Source of the DNA: Prunus persica
Lineage: Eukaryota; Streptophyta; Magnoliopsida; Rosales; Rosaceae
DNA: 64,000 nt
Direction of reading: 5' to 3'
NCBI RefSeq assembly: GCF_000346465.2
Contig: NC_034009.1
Coordinates: 46,096,240 to 46,160,239, forward strand
Shown here: in pieces, positions 35,429-48,242 of the stretch
Layout of the letters: every line of letters begins with the position of its first letter
How positions within the stretch are numbered: the first letter of the stretch is position 1
Program-made: the position numbers and the translations under genes
The notes under the pieces: model-generated
Seen by the model: only the letters and a program-made list of their open reading frames with translations
Told to the model about the DNA's origin: nothing
The model's database searches: none

Positions 35429-37009
35429 AAAGCTGAAATTCACAATCTTAACTAAATAAGCCATCAATAAACCAACTTAAAAAAATTGAATTCATTTTTC
35501 ATAGCTCTCAATATCGATTGTCAAAGCATACCTTTGTGATAATAACAGAAATCAAATCATCAATTACCACAAATAAAGAAGGAAAACAGTTACGAAAAAC
35601 CAATGTAAAGACTAATATTATGCATGGCACAAACCCATTAGAAAACATAAATCATAAAATCCAAAGTATAATCCACACCTTAAATGGAACCAAGTGTAAT
35701 AGGAAGAAGAGGTTCTTACCTCAAATGGTCCTCCGTCCAAAACCCCAAACCAAATCCTTCCACCTCAAATAAATTTTACATGGAAAAACAGGATACTACC
35801 CCGGTAAAGTTAAAGACACCTAAATGACATTGTTCTAAACACATTATAAGATAAAGCGAACTAAAGGGTAGATGGTTTGGGGGCAGAGAGTGGAAAATAA
35901 CTCAAGCCATCAGAAATCTTTGGGGAAAGAGAGTGGGTATGCTTATATGAGTACATAGAGGTTACAGAACTTTTTATCACAAAGGAAGCATCCCATATTC
36001 TATTCAACCTATTTAGTGAACTAATAACAATAACAACAATAGTGCAAAAGTCCTTGGCAGAGCTATGCAGGTATTTTGATTTAGGACCAGCTTTGATTTA
36101 AAATATAATTCTTTCTAGTGTTAAAAATTAATAAAAACACAAGGACAATGATATATCTAATTTCTCAAACAGAAAAATTATGATGCGGACCAAAGGGGCA
36201 TCAGCAAGGTAAAATGAAAACAAGCTTGCAATACCCAAGCACCTTAAGACTTAATTGCACTTCCTAGAAAGAAAGAACTCTAACCCACCTGCAATGCCAA
36301 TGGCATATCATTTGAAAGTTAAAGCACAAAACACTACCTTATCAATCTAAATCACTATAATCATCACTGTGATTACTAGATTGCCATCATGTTGTAATCA
36401 ATCACAACCTTAACTGGAAGACCTCAGTGCCTAACAAGATTTCTTCTTCTTATGATAGTTCATCTTGCACATTTACAAACACAAAAATAGGAGCACCATA
36501 CTACACTGAAATAAAGGGAAAAAGATCAACCTTGTTTATCTTCAACTACACACTGTTTAGCTAACAGTTTCAATTGGATAATGGGAACAAAATTTTAAGC
36601 AAAAATGAGATATACCTCTTTTCGTTAATGAATATAACTCTTAAAAATCAGTTTAGAAGTCACTCTCCTTCACTCCCTTTTCCAAATCAAGGTCCAAGAA
36701 ATTAATATAGGTATTTGCAGTCATCAAATAAGTTCATGTGTATAACAGATTCCTAGAAACTTATTGCTTCAAATGAGAATTTGGTTTGGTTTCAAAAAGC
36801 AGAAAGCAATTCCTTATAGCTAAATCTTCTAGCCAAATCAAAATGGCTACTGCTACATCAAACCAAAGAAAAATAGAAAATCCAAATCAAATAGGCAATG
36901 TATGTTTTTAAATAGCTCCTCAACCTGATTGCCAATTCACAATCTCCATTAGCCAAAAATGAGAGAAAAATTTCATCTCAGATGTTTGAAAATCAGATAC
37001 GCAAGTTCA

Positions 37010-37150
37010 ACTTCAAAATCCTAGTCATGTTAGACCCACTTCAACTTCAAAATCCTAGTCATGTTAGACCCACTCTTTTCTTAGGCATTTTCCTACAAGC
37101 AGGAAAGCAAAAAACATAAATGTCCAACTTCAAAATCCTAGTCATGTTAG
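37010..37150. repeat. Threefold repeat inside the nested element
   Basis: CAACTTCAAAATCCTAGTCA followed by TGTTAGA occurs three times (about 37010, 37042 and 37124), the first two in tandem. Non-coding. Confidence 0.8.
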
Positions 37151-38877
37151 AAAAACTTTCCCAAAGGACATACGTATAATGTATAACAACAACCTTTAGA
37201 ATACTCGCTTCTTCTCGGTTGAAATTTAAACACTAGCAAAAAGATCTTTTAAAATGGAAACAGGGGAATACAAAATTACATCAATAACATATACTTATTC
37301 ACAGTACATAACCAAATATCTCTTGCAGACTAGAGACCTTATCAATTTAAGTGAATTCATTGAAGTCCTCCGATACATGAAAAGAGAAGGAAAAAAAAAA
37401 AAATTATAATGCAAGGTCTTTAAAAATTAAGTTTCAAAAGAATATGAGCCAAACAAGAATTTTTAAAAGGCACAAGAAAGAAATAAAATGGTGGCACAAT
37501 TTTTTATTTCTAATAAAGAGAGGGAAAACAAAGGATGCTCAAACCTACCATCTACAACAATAGATTCACAGCCTAGCGTTGGTCTCTTGGTTGTCTGATG
37601 GGGCCTTCAAGTCTTTAATAGCTACAATTATCCATACTGGAAAATTCTCAAATGGCAGTGCTCAATCAAGGTTGCTTCTCTTTTATTTCTTCTCACAGTT
37701 TACATAAATAAAATATAAAAAGGCCTTAAGAATTAAGTTCTTGAATGAAGGCTTAACAAAGAAATCTGAAAAATGCTGAATCACTGCAAGATCCAGCAAA
37801 GAAACAGAGCATCAATTACAAAACACCACCAGGCAACGCAAGCACAAGAAATCTTCATAATAATTAAAAAAAAAAAAAAAGGGTAAATCTTAACATTTCC
37901 ATGATTCCAAACTCGTAACTCAAAATATTTAGAGAAGTTTTCATACCTAACATAGAGACAGCAGATGAGAAGTGGTTGAGGGGAAGTCGACCACATCGTT
38001 ACTAAGACAAAAGCCAACTAAATTTTATTTTTACAGAATCAAAATCAAATAATTACAGAAAAATAGCTAAATAAACAAAAAATAATAAAAGCACCTTTGA
38101 ATCAGAGTTGGTATGTGGCTGAGCACATTGCAGAGAATCTCTAGTATATGTTGCCGTAGTAGCAAGTGGTTGGCATCGATGAAGGATGATTTTGGGAAAG
38201 AGAGTGAGAAATAAGGGCCGTGAGAAATCTGAAGGGGGATGAAGAGATAGTGGGTATATAAGTGATTGGCCGGCATCGTTGGAAGATTTCAATTCGAGCG
38301 TTCGTGGAGGACTTAGTTGAAGGCATCGGTGGTGTGGAAGACGGCAGAGAGAGTGGATACGAGAGAAGTGAATTGGGGGAAGTGACGGGTTAGGGAAATT
38401 TTTTTAATTTATAGTCCCCCAGAATCAGCCACCAAGCTATTTGGTTGCCAACACGTCAAATAAGGAAAACGACACAGTTTTAATACTTTATATTCTTTTT
38501 TACAGGAACAGCGACCAAAAAAATTGGTCGCCAAGTTTCAAGAAATATTTGGGCGGTATCTCACAAAATATTTTCGCGGCATCTCAAATTTAGAGACGAC
38601 GCAAGCAACCTTAGAGACAACATAATTTAGTCGCCAATAATTTTCAAGCTTAAAGGCGACCAATCTTGTGATTGGTCGCCAATTCCTCCCCTAGCGACCA
38701 AATCTTTTGGTAGCCATTCGGACATATTTTTTGGTAAATTAGTTAATAAATTTGACGAAATTATTGGCGACGAAATAAAAAACTTCGTCTCCAATAACCT
38801 TGCTTGGCGACCAAATTTGGGTTGGTCGCAAAAGATTTCGTGGCGAAAGAGGTTTTTTCTTGTAGTGATGGTCGTGG

Positions 38878-39880
38878 AATCCACCGTCATCTTTTCCCTC
38901 ATAAACCACGACGCTAAATAACCGTCGTTGTTAAACAATACAACGTCATCAAAAAATACAAAACGACGTCTTTGTACTGCAAAAAGATCTAAAAAAAGCA
39001 ATCGATGATGATAATAGACGACCAATTCTCTAAAAAGACCGTCGTTAAAAAGGGAAAATATGACACATATTAAGAGAACAAGGCCGCAAGATAGACATAC
39101 AACGACGACAATAAAAATACGCCGACGTTAAATATAATTTTCACGACAATAAAAAATATGACGTCTTTAAATACATTAGAAGACGACGTTATTGATACCT
39201 ACTACGTCGCACATATACAAAAAACCGTCGTGAAATAAATTTTCCACTTCGATTTTATCTAAAAAAGATGACGTGGAAATAGTTGTCAGTGTCATTATTT
39301 ACGACGTATACATTTATATAGTCGACGTTGTATTTATATGTATTCATTACTCACGACGCACTTAATAATATAGACGACGTTGAACGTCTAAACAACGTCG
39401 GTTCCAAATAAATGAGAGCCGTATTACAGAACATATAGACGGCGTAGATTATGATGGGAGCCGTATTACAAATAACGTCGTTTAATTGTTATTAGACGGC
39501 GGTTATAATGAATTTCCGTCGGAATTAATTTCGTTCCTCTTCGTTTATAAAAGAACTTGCGACGTGGAAAATGTATGATGACGTCGTATTTTTTAACGTT
39601 CAGATTACATATCTCGTTTTTTAGACGTCGGTATTATGGGATTGGAGTCGTGTTATTTTGAATTACATGGCGGTTCTTTATCCTTCACCGACGTGATATC
39701 CTGAATAATTGCTTCACAATAGCGTCGTGGTTCTTCATTGTTACGTTGCTTTAAGACGTCGGTAAATATGCTGAATAACTGATTCACAATAACGTCGTGT
39801 TTTATTTGAATGTAGAAAGTGAAGAAATCACATTACAATATATTACAAAATTAATGTCATACACTGCCAATTACATAAGC
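38878..39880. repeat. CGTCG/ACGACG motif array, left side of the large CACTA
   Basis: Dozens of short words such as CGACGT, ACGTCG, GTCGTG and CCGTCG occur on both strands, spaced roughly 15-40 bases. No coding potential. In En/Spm elements subterminal repeats bind TnpA; here the same kind of motif also fills other non-coding parts of the element. Confidence 0.75.
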
Positions 39881-39881
39881 A

Positions 39882-42800
39882 TCATTCAATCCATATATCT
39901 TCACACCCATCTCGAATATTTTGACCGCCTAACTCACCTACCAGTTCATCAAATGTGTCAACATTTGGCATCCCTCTAGTAAATGGCTCACACTCAATTA
40001 TCACATCACCTAATACTTCATCACCAATAACATCATTATATTCTCTACTAGGCATTGATAACACTACCGACCAACCACGATGCATCGGGTCGTCAACAAA
40101 AAATATTTGTTTGACTTGAGAAGCCAAAACAAATTGGTCATTCCTATGTCCAATTTTACTCAAATCTACAAGGGTAAATCCAAGTTCGTCGACTACAAGA
40201 CCAGAACTATCTATCCAATCACACCTAAAGACTGGGATTGTAAACTTTTGGTAGTCAAGGTCCCAAATTTCTTGAATGACACCATAGAAACCCATATTTG
40301 AGAGAATTGGGTTTTTATCCTTGGCACTAGCAACTTGCATGGTATGTGCAAGTAAATAAACTCCACTATTTTGAGTTGTCCGCACATCATCTTGTGCCTT
40401 GATATTGAATTTAATACCTTTAATAAGATAGCTCCTATATAATGGCACTGACATGTTTGGACCAGCTGCTAGCCACCTTAAATTTTCTGATACGCCATGA
40501 TTGTCTTCCTCAACTTCACTTTGAACCTGCAAATTAATCATATCTTAATTCATCCTAACATATAAATAAGAAGAAAATTAAAAGAGAAATACGTTATTCA
40601 ACAACATATACCTTGAAGCGTAGCCATTGAATGAAAGTGCTATTGTGCTTATCCTGCAGCCACTTTGTTCTCTTTCTAAANNNNNNNNNNNNNNNNNNNN
40701 NNNNNNNNNNNNNNNNNNNNNNNNNNNNNNNNNNNNNNNNNNNNNNNNNNNNNNNNNNNNNNNNNNNNNNNNNNNNNNNNNNNNNNNNNNNNNNNNNNNN
40801 NNNNNNNNNNNNNNNNNNNNNNNNNNNNNNNNNNNNNNNNNNNNNNNNNNNNNNNNNNNNNNNNNNNNNNNNNNNNNNNNNNNNNNNNNNNNNNNNNNNN
40901 NNNNNNNNNNNNGGCTTTGAAACTCCCATCTTTTGGCTTGAAGGCACTCCAACTGTACTAACATCAGATAAATGCTGAGTACAAAACTCTACCGCTTCTT
41001 CAGCTATATACCGCTCAGCAATGCAACCTTCGAGGACGAGTACGATTCTGAACATACCCCTTCAGCACTTTCATATATCTTTCAAACGGATACATCCACC
41101 TAAAATATACTGGCCCACATAGACGAACTTCTCTGACAAGATGTACTACTAGATGAACCATGATATCAAAGAATGAAGGGGGAAAGTACTTCTCAAGCAA
41201 ACACAGAGTAACTACTACATCTTCTTCCAACTTATCTAGCTTGGAAACATCAACAGTCTTTGCACATATAGCATTGAAGAAGAAGCACAAACGAGTTATT
41301 GCATACCTTGCAGGCTTCTCCAAAACAGAACGAATTGCCACAGGGAGCAATTGTTGCATTAAGGTATGACAATCATGTGATTTAAGGCCAAGAAGTCTTG
41401 AATCTTGTACAGATACAAGATTTTTAATATTTGAAGAATAACCTTCAGGGACCTTCATACCATAGAAAGAATTGCAAACCTCTCTCTTCTCTGCTCTTGA
41501 CAAATTCCAAGGCCCAGGAGGCAAACGAGTACGTCTTTCTCCATACTCGGGTTGCAAATCAGTTTTGACCCCCATGTTCAATAAATCTAATCGAGCAGCA
41601 ATCCCATCTTTATTTTTTCCAGGGATCTCCAGCAATGTACCAATGATACTATCGCAAACATTCTTCTCAATGTGCATAACATCTAGGGCATGCCTCACAG
41701 GAAGGTATTTCCAATACTCGAGATCAAAGAATATTGATTTCTTCTTCCAACAAACTCTGTCACCATTTTCAACCATATGCAGCACTTCTTCTCCGGTTAA
41801 TGGCTCTGGAGGTATGCCATATTCAGGTTTCCCATTAAAAGCTGCACGTTGCCTCCTATATGGATGATTGATTGGTAACCATTTTCTATGCCCAATGTAA
41901 CAAATTTTGTGGCCATTTTTCAACCTGTGACTAGGTGTATCATCGCCGCATATTGGACAAGCTTTATATCCTTTAACAACACAACCAGATAAGTTTCCAT
42001 AGGCGGGGAAATCATTAATTGTCCACATTAATGCAGCTCTGAGTGTAAAGTATTCTCCATTATGTGCATCATACACTCCTCTAATCCCAACCCACAAGGA
42101 TTTTAAATCATCAATCAAAGGCTCCAAGTAGACGTCTATATCATTTCCGGGTTGTTTAGGACCGGAAATCAATAAGGTTAACATCATGAACTTTCGTTTC
42201 ATGCACAGCCATGGAGGGAGATTATATGTAACTAAGATAACCGGCCAACAACTATATCTGCTACTTAGAGAACTGTGGGGATTGAATCCATCAGATGAAA
42301 GAGCCAATCTCAAGTTTCTCGGCTCATTACCAAACTCAGGCCATTTATCATCAAGAAGTTTCCAAGACGGGGAATCCGCCGGATGAGACATCTGACCGTC
42401 AATTGATTTTCTAGCAACATGCCACCAAGTCAAACTCTTAGCTGTCTCATGTGATTGAAACATCCTTTTAAACCTTGGAATTGGGGGAAAATACCACACC
42501 ACCTTCGCTGGCACACCCTCTTTCAAGATTGCATCTTTGCCTTCCTTCCACCTTGAGATACCACAAGTAGGACAATTAGTTGAATCCTCATACTCCTTCC
42601 TATACAAGATGCAATCATTGGGGCATGCGTGCATTTTCTCATAACTCAGCCCCAATGCACACAAAGTCTTTTTAGCCTCATACATGGAGGTTGGTATTGT
42701 ATTTCCTTCTGGAAGCAAATCGCCTTGAAGTATCAATAATTCTGTAAAACAGACATCACTCATCCCATGTTTTGCCTTCAAATTATACAACTTCACTAAT

Positions 42801-43228
42801 GCCGATAACTTCGTGTACTTTCTACAACCAGGGTACACTGGTTGATCTCCATCCCCAATCACATTGGCAAACTCATACGGATCCGAACCAAAATCACCAA
42901 AATCATTATCATCCATATCAATTTCTTCAGACACAAAACTGTACCTACTATGGCCATCATCTTCTTCAACATTTCTGCTAGCATTAGTAGTTGCTTCCCA
43001 AGGTTCTCCGTGAAATGTCCAATTCTTATAGCTTTGGTCAATTCCATTAAAGTATAAGTGATCCCTTATAATTCCAACCCCAAACAACTTCAAATTAACA
43101 CATTTAACACATGGACAACGGATATGTGTTGTAGTTAGAAGATTTTCTACAGCAAAGTTCAAAAATGCTTCCACCCCAAACTCATATGCCTTCGATCTTC
43201 TATCCGAGTGCATCCATGACTTATCCAT
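39882..43228 (-). pseudogene. TnpD-like CACTA transposase, frameshifted and with an assembly gap
   Basis: Main transposase of the element. Starts at ATG 43228 with the transposase-associated N-terminal domain (MDKSWMHSDRRSKAYEFGVE, then IRCPCVKC). It continues with the Transposase_21 core (LALSSDGFNPHSSL, then ISGPKQPGNDIDVYLEPLI and ALDVMHIEKNVCDSIIGTLL) and a DUF4218-type region (FERYMKVLKGYVQNR). Near 41030 one extra base breaks the frame: QNRTRP runs to a stop in the main frame, while EGCIAERYIAEEAVEFC follows in another. Bases 40681-40912 are N. After the gap and an intron, a DUF4216-like segment (NSGVYL, VFRCDW, FVDDP) ends at 39882. Without the frameshift it would be a full-length TnpD. 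Confidence 0.88.
40681..40912. other. Assembly gap (232 N)
   Basis: Run of N inside the TnpD gene. Confidence 1.
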
Positions 43229-44814
43229 CTCCGACACTATAACCTATTATCTATAATAAAGTGAAAATACAGGCAATGACCATCACTATAGCAGATTATA
43301 CAATGATCTAATCGCAAGTAATAAACAACAGAGACGACGGGTTTTAATCAAAAACAGACGTATTTGGCATATATAGACGACGGATTTTCAACAGACGTCG
43401 TCTATTATACGTAATACAAACGACGGTTTATGAAAAAACCGTCGTGTATAAGTAATACAACGACGGTAGTTTAAAAACACCGTCGTGTAATCGTCGTCGT
43501 ACGCCTTAAAATTCGTCGTGTCTCAGTTTATTTTCAAGAACACAAAACCCATTAAGAACACAACATATATATGAAACCAAGCAAGAAACCAACATATACA
43601 TGAAACCAAGCATGAAAACAATAAATCCATTCCCAATTCAACATAACATAGGGTGATTAAAAGATACGTCTTTTTGTGTTGATTTCCAGCAAAAGTACAC
43701 CTTTATTTGATCTTGTCATGAACCCATTAAACAGAAAATCCATGAACCCATACCTATAAGCACATTATTAACAGATCGCAAAGCATATACCTAAAACCCT
43801 TTAACAAAACAACCTAATATCATTCAATGAATTTACAAGGGGAAGATAGGGTTTGTACTTACAGGTTGGACGAGCTCACAGATTCGACGAGCCTGGAGAG
43901 TGCAACTTTTAATTAGAGCAGAAGTGAGAGAGTGAAATGTTATGTCGCGTGAAATCTGAAATTTTAGGTTTCAGGGATCAAAGTATAAGACTAAGAGCCA
44001 AATCTAAAAAAATTTAGGTCGCGCGAAAATTTTTAGAGCGCGCGCGTTATAAAACGTCGAAAGAAAAACCAAGGCGAAAGTTCTACAAGTACCGACGTAA
44101 ATTTAATATTCCACGACGGAAACTTCATTTTTCGGATTAAGAACGTAAGGCCGTTCATTTTTCGGATTAATTTTAAATTTATTTTGAATTTTTTATATAA
44201 CGACGACTGAAAAACCACGTCGGTGTTAAGAAATTAAAGACGTTGTAAATTATATAAACCGACTTACATATTAAAATAACGTCGTTTAAAGCGTAAACCA
44301 TGTCGTATGTTTTACTGTACGACGTAAAATATGTATTCCACGACCCAACCACCGTCGTTAAAAATTAATACACTAAACCCATAAAATTAAATTATACAAT
44401 TTAAAAAATTAAGTTTATAAAAGGTTTTATGGTTTTAAAGCCTAACATATAACATAGACTACCCAAAAATTATACTTTAAAAATAAACCCCAATAAATAA
44501 CAACACTAATCTCTAAACCCTAGACTCTAAACCCTAAACCATTAAACTAGAAGTGATTTTATGACTCATCAAAACAATTTTGTTTTGGATGGTCATTTTA
44601 AATTTTTGTTATTCAAAATGAATTTTTTCAAGGTTTATGTGGAAGAAAATATATCAATGACTTCATAGGAGTTGACTTTTCAATTTTCTGATTTATTTTA
44701 TATTTATTTTGAATATTTTGATATAAAAATAATAAAATATTCTTACCATACAACAAACCACGTCGGTGTTAAATAAATTGTAGACGTTGTAAATTGTAAT
44801 AGACTACTAAGTCG
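43229..44814. repeat. CGTCG-motif spacer between TnpD and TnpA
   Basis: Two motif clusters (43320-43510 and 44040-44360) with AT-rich sequence between, plus likely TnpD 5' UTR around 43860-43960. Short telomere-like CCCTAAACC words near 44516-44545 are too few to mean anything. Confidence 0.6.
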
Positions 44815-46187
44815 TTAAAATGACGTCGTTAAAATGAGAAACCACGTCGGCACATCATTGCTGCCATCTACTCTGACTTTGCCTTCCGAGACTTGTTTCT
44901 GCAATTCATCCTAAAACAAAGATAAACAAAAAAACACACGACGGTTATTTATGTACAAACGACGTATTATATAATTTCACACGACGCAATAACGTATAAA
45001 CCGACGTTATTATAACTTATCACGACGGTAGTTATACCGACGTGGTTATTTATTTAAAACGACGAAATGAATAAACAACCGACGTCTTATGCTATAATTA
45101 AAGATAACAGAGTAGTGATTCCTATTTAGACCGTTAACGACGTTTTTAAAAAATTTTCGACGTGGTAATATCCTTCACACGACGCGAAAATGAACCACCG
45201 ACGTCTTATGCTATAATTACAGAAAACATAGTAGTGATTCCTATTTAGACCTTTAACGACGTTTTTAAAAACTTTTCGACGTGGTAATATCATTCACACG
45301 ACGAAAAATATAACATACGACGTAATAAGAATAATTCACAGTTTAATAAAAATTTAAAACAGAGTGAGTAGGCTTACAATTAATTTTGCCTTCTCTGCCA
45401 CCTTTGGATCAGGGATGTTACCATGTTTGTCCTGTCTAGCTCTCTTCCATAAGGTAGATCGATCAATTTCTACCCCAGGCATGGTTTCCTCCAATTGATC
45501 CTCCAATCCAGCATATCCTTTTCGAGACAATCGATGATTGTACTCGAGTTTTTCCCTAATCTGTGAATGTTGAGAATGCACAGACTGAAAATCTTTGGAT
45601 AGCCTTGAAGCTACAAAGGCATCCCATTGTGCTTTCTCTATGAATTTATATGTTTCAGGGGGTTGGCTTAATTTCTCCCTGTCATTGGTGTATGGAAGGA
45701 TATAATGCCTCGTTAGTGTAGACTTGAAATCCTTCCATTTTTTGGCAGCAGAAGATAAAACAGAGGTCTTGCCCCCTTGGCCTACGACAAAAGCCATGTC
45801 AACTGCTTCCCAAATCTGCTCCTTTATATCCTTTGGGATTTGGGACCATTTCTTGTCCACAAGTGGGATCCTGGAGCGTGCCAAGACACCAATATACGAC
45901 TGCATCTCAATATGTGCTTGGCCAACACCTTTCCCCCTTTTATTGTACTCAACAATTGGCCTCAGTTTCTGAAGCTTTCTCTTCACAACACGAGGCATTG
46001 TGCTCATACCTCGACCAGTCTTTGAATCATCAGAGATTGTTGTCTGGCTGGTTGGTTCTGTCTCAGCAGATGATGAAGCAAACTTCATCTTCTTCGAAGA
46101 CTTCATCTCCTTCGAAGACTTGTCTTGGGGAGCTACCACTCCAAGCTTCTTGGAGCCAGAATCCTTAGTTTGTTGTTGAGAAACCAT
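44815..46187 (-). CDS. TnpA-like CACTA protein (plant Ptta/En/Spm transposase family)
   Basis: Accessory DNA-binding protein of CACTA elements. Exon 1 runs 45378-46187 from ATG 46187. A GTAAGC donor follows AKLI, and a second short exon at 44815-44910 continues with DELQKQVSEGKVRVDG to a stop, giving about 301 residues. The N-terminal third is Lys/Ser-rich with a basic stretch; the central part (SRIPLVDKKWSQIPKDIKEQ, then SSAAKKWKDFKSTLTRHYI and AQWDAFVASRLSKDFQ) is the conserved family domain. The end of exon 2 reads into a CGTCG motif. Minus strand, downstream-to-upstream order TnpA then TnpD. It looks intact. Confidence 0.85.
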
Positions 46188-46199
46188 TTTAACAGACAA

Positions 46200-47837
46200 A
46201 ACTGCAAGTGAAAATATTTCAGGAAAACATTAAGAACACAAACGACGGTATTAAAAAAATACGACGTATGATATGATTTTAGACGACGCAATGAAATAAT
46301 CTCAGACGTAATAAATGTTTAAAACCATTATTTATATAACGTCGTGGTATATATGTTCACACGACGTCAATAGTAATACACCGTCGTGGTAAACTATTAA
46401 TTATATAACGTCGTGGTATTTATGTTCATACGACGTCAATAGTAATACACCGTCGTGGTATTAACATTCACACGACGTAAAACAATAAGATATTTTGTCG
46501 TCTATATTAGATACCAACCCTAGTTTCTTTTTCTTTATATTTTATCAAATAAGGGAAAAACAAAAACCATTGTTCAGCGAAATCAAACCTGCAATTAAAC
46601 AAGCATATAAAAAAAGACTATTATTTTAAAAACAACTTTGTCAATTTTCAGACGACGCTAGAACAACTGACGAACCGTCGTGGTCTACCGTCGTCTTATT
46701 TAGTTGATGTAGTTGTCTTCAAAGTTGGAAACTTTCTCTCTTTGTCTGTATATTTTATCAAACTTGGAAAGAAGTAAAATGATTTTGGCCAGAAAAAAGG
46801 TAAAAAGATTTTTCAAACAAAAAACGTATGAGCATGCAAAACAGTAACCAAAATAGTGAAAATGAAAGCTTACCTTTTGCGTGCAATGAAAGCAAGAGGA
46901 AGATGATCGATGTTTAAGTTCAGAGACGACGAAGAAGACGAGAGGAAGACGATGAGAAACTCTGACAATGCTCTGACAAGGAAAAAAGACGAAAAGGTTT
47001 CTCTGGGAGATTGAAATTTTTAATCGGGTTTGGAAACAGTGCATGTGTAAGTCGAAAAGTTGCTTACATATAAAACCATTTCAAAAAAATAATACGGCGG
47101 TTACATTTAACTACGTCGTTTTTAACTAAAACGACGCAATATTTTTCATTCGACGTGGAATCATTTCATTTAACGTCGTTAGGTTTAATATAACCGACGT
47201 GGATTTTAATTTTTAAATTATGAATAGAATTTTTTTTCCCGTGACCTTTCAGTTTATTTTTCAATTACAGTGCGTTATAAATAGAGTTTTTTTTCCGGAG
47301 GAAATTTAAAACGAAGGAAATTAATATTCTGCAATATGTAAAGTTTCTTTTTTGGATGACAGATTTAAATAAAATAAGAATATAAAAACAACAAATGTGT
47401 AAGTCAAGTAGACGAAAAGTTGCTTACATATAAAACCATTTCAAAAAAATAATATGGCGGTTACATATAACTACGACGTATAAATTACAAAATACGACGG
47501 TACATTTAACTTCGGACGTGGTAAATAAATACGACAGTAGTTTGTAGGTACCGTCGTAGTAAACTCAAAAATTAAAGTACATAAGTAATAACTCGCGTCA
47601 TGGTATATTATTTAACACGTCGTTTTTATTAATTTACCGACGTGGATTTCTGTAATATACGTCGATCATACCGACGTTGATTTTACAATTTAAACGGCGG
47701 TTTTTTTGTAAGGACCGCCGTTGGTTTTAAAAATTTATTCTATAAATTTGTCGCTTTCATTCATTTTCGGTTTACATTTAAGGTTCCAAGTTCTTCCTCT
47801 CTCAGTCTCTCATGTCTCAAAGATAATAATTTGGATG
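46200..47837. repeat. CGTCG-motif region upstream of TnpA
   Basis: Motif clusters at 46240-46700 and 47090-47720. A nearly repeated phrase (GTTGCTTACATATAAAACCA followed by TTTCAAAAAAATAAT) occurs at about 47060 and 47423. Region 46860-46960 probably holds the TnpA 5' UTR. No additional gene. Confidence 0.6.
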
Positions 47838-48242
47838 TTTTCTCAAAGAGAAATTGAGCTTACTCGCATCAAATATATGTCCACAAGAAGAAGCTTGTCA
47901 ACTAGCCTTCTCACTTCCTTGATCAAGCCTGATAGGACACTTAGTGCTTCTGAATACTCCTTGCTTTCCATCAAAAGAGATGCAAGCCTGGCCTCCACTC
48001 GCTGTCGAAGGAAAGTTCGCTTCTCAGGGAAATCTGAAGATCAGATGTGCCTGATCCTCTGCTTGATTTTCTTGCCTAAGAAGATCCGTCGGATTTATTG
48101 TGATAGCCTCTTCCTTTATCCGTAGAGCTTCAGAAGAAGAAGATGGGTTTCAAGAATGCGATAAAGAATAGAAATGGCTTCAGATGGCCTCTAAAGCATG
48201 AGCAATTGAATCAGTAGTTTCTGGGAGATATGATGAAGACAT
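47838..48242 (-). pseudogene. 26S proteasome subunit RPN6 (PSMD11-type) gene fragment carried by the CACTA
   Basis: The minus strand from ATG 48242 reads MSSSYLPETTDSIAHALEA, a stop, then in the same frame SSSSEALRIKEEAIT and DLLRQENQAED. It then jumps to EKRTFLRQRVEARLASLLM, ESKEYSEALSVLSGLIKEVR and DKLLLVDIYL. These match, in order, the N-terminal and middle parts of plant RPN6, a lid subunit of the 26S proteasome. Stops lie after HALEAI, before NPSSSS and at the deletion joint; about 60 residues between QAED and EKRTF are missing. Flanked on both sides by CGTCG motifs, so it is part of the transposon. Confidence 0.88.

Larger units (their letters stand above)
34449..38877. mobile_element. 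Nested CACTA-like non-autonomous element, 4.4 kb
   Basis: Starts CACTACAAGGAAAAACC and ends, in reverse complement, CACTACAAGAAAAAACC. Subterminal repeats of GGCGACCAA/TTGGTCGCC type are packed in 34460-34810 and 38510-38860. No transposase was found inside, so it is probably non-autonomous. The flanking triplets are AAT (left) and ATG (right), so a clean 3-bp target duplication is not visible; AT abuts both ends. It sits 61 bp inside the left end of the larger CACTA element. Confidence 0.85.

Noticed and set aside
44516..44545. Telomere-like CCCTAAA words (also at 28118, 54609 and 61826)
   Set aside because: Only two or three imperfect units each; no interstitial telomere array.
45724..46168. 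Three overlapping plus-strand ORFs of 82-111 residues
   Set aside because: Antisense shadows of the TnpA coding exon.
47721..48125. 134-residue plus-strand ORF
   Set aside because: Antisense of the RPN6 fragment; the minus strand carries the recognisable protein.
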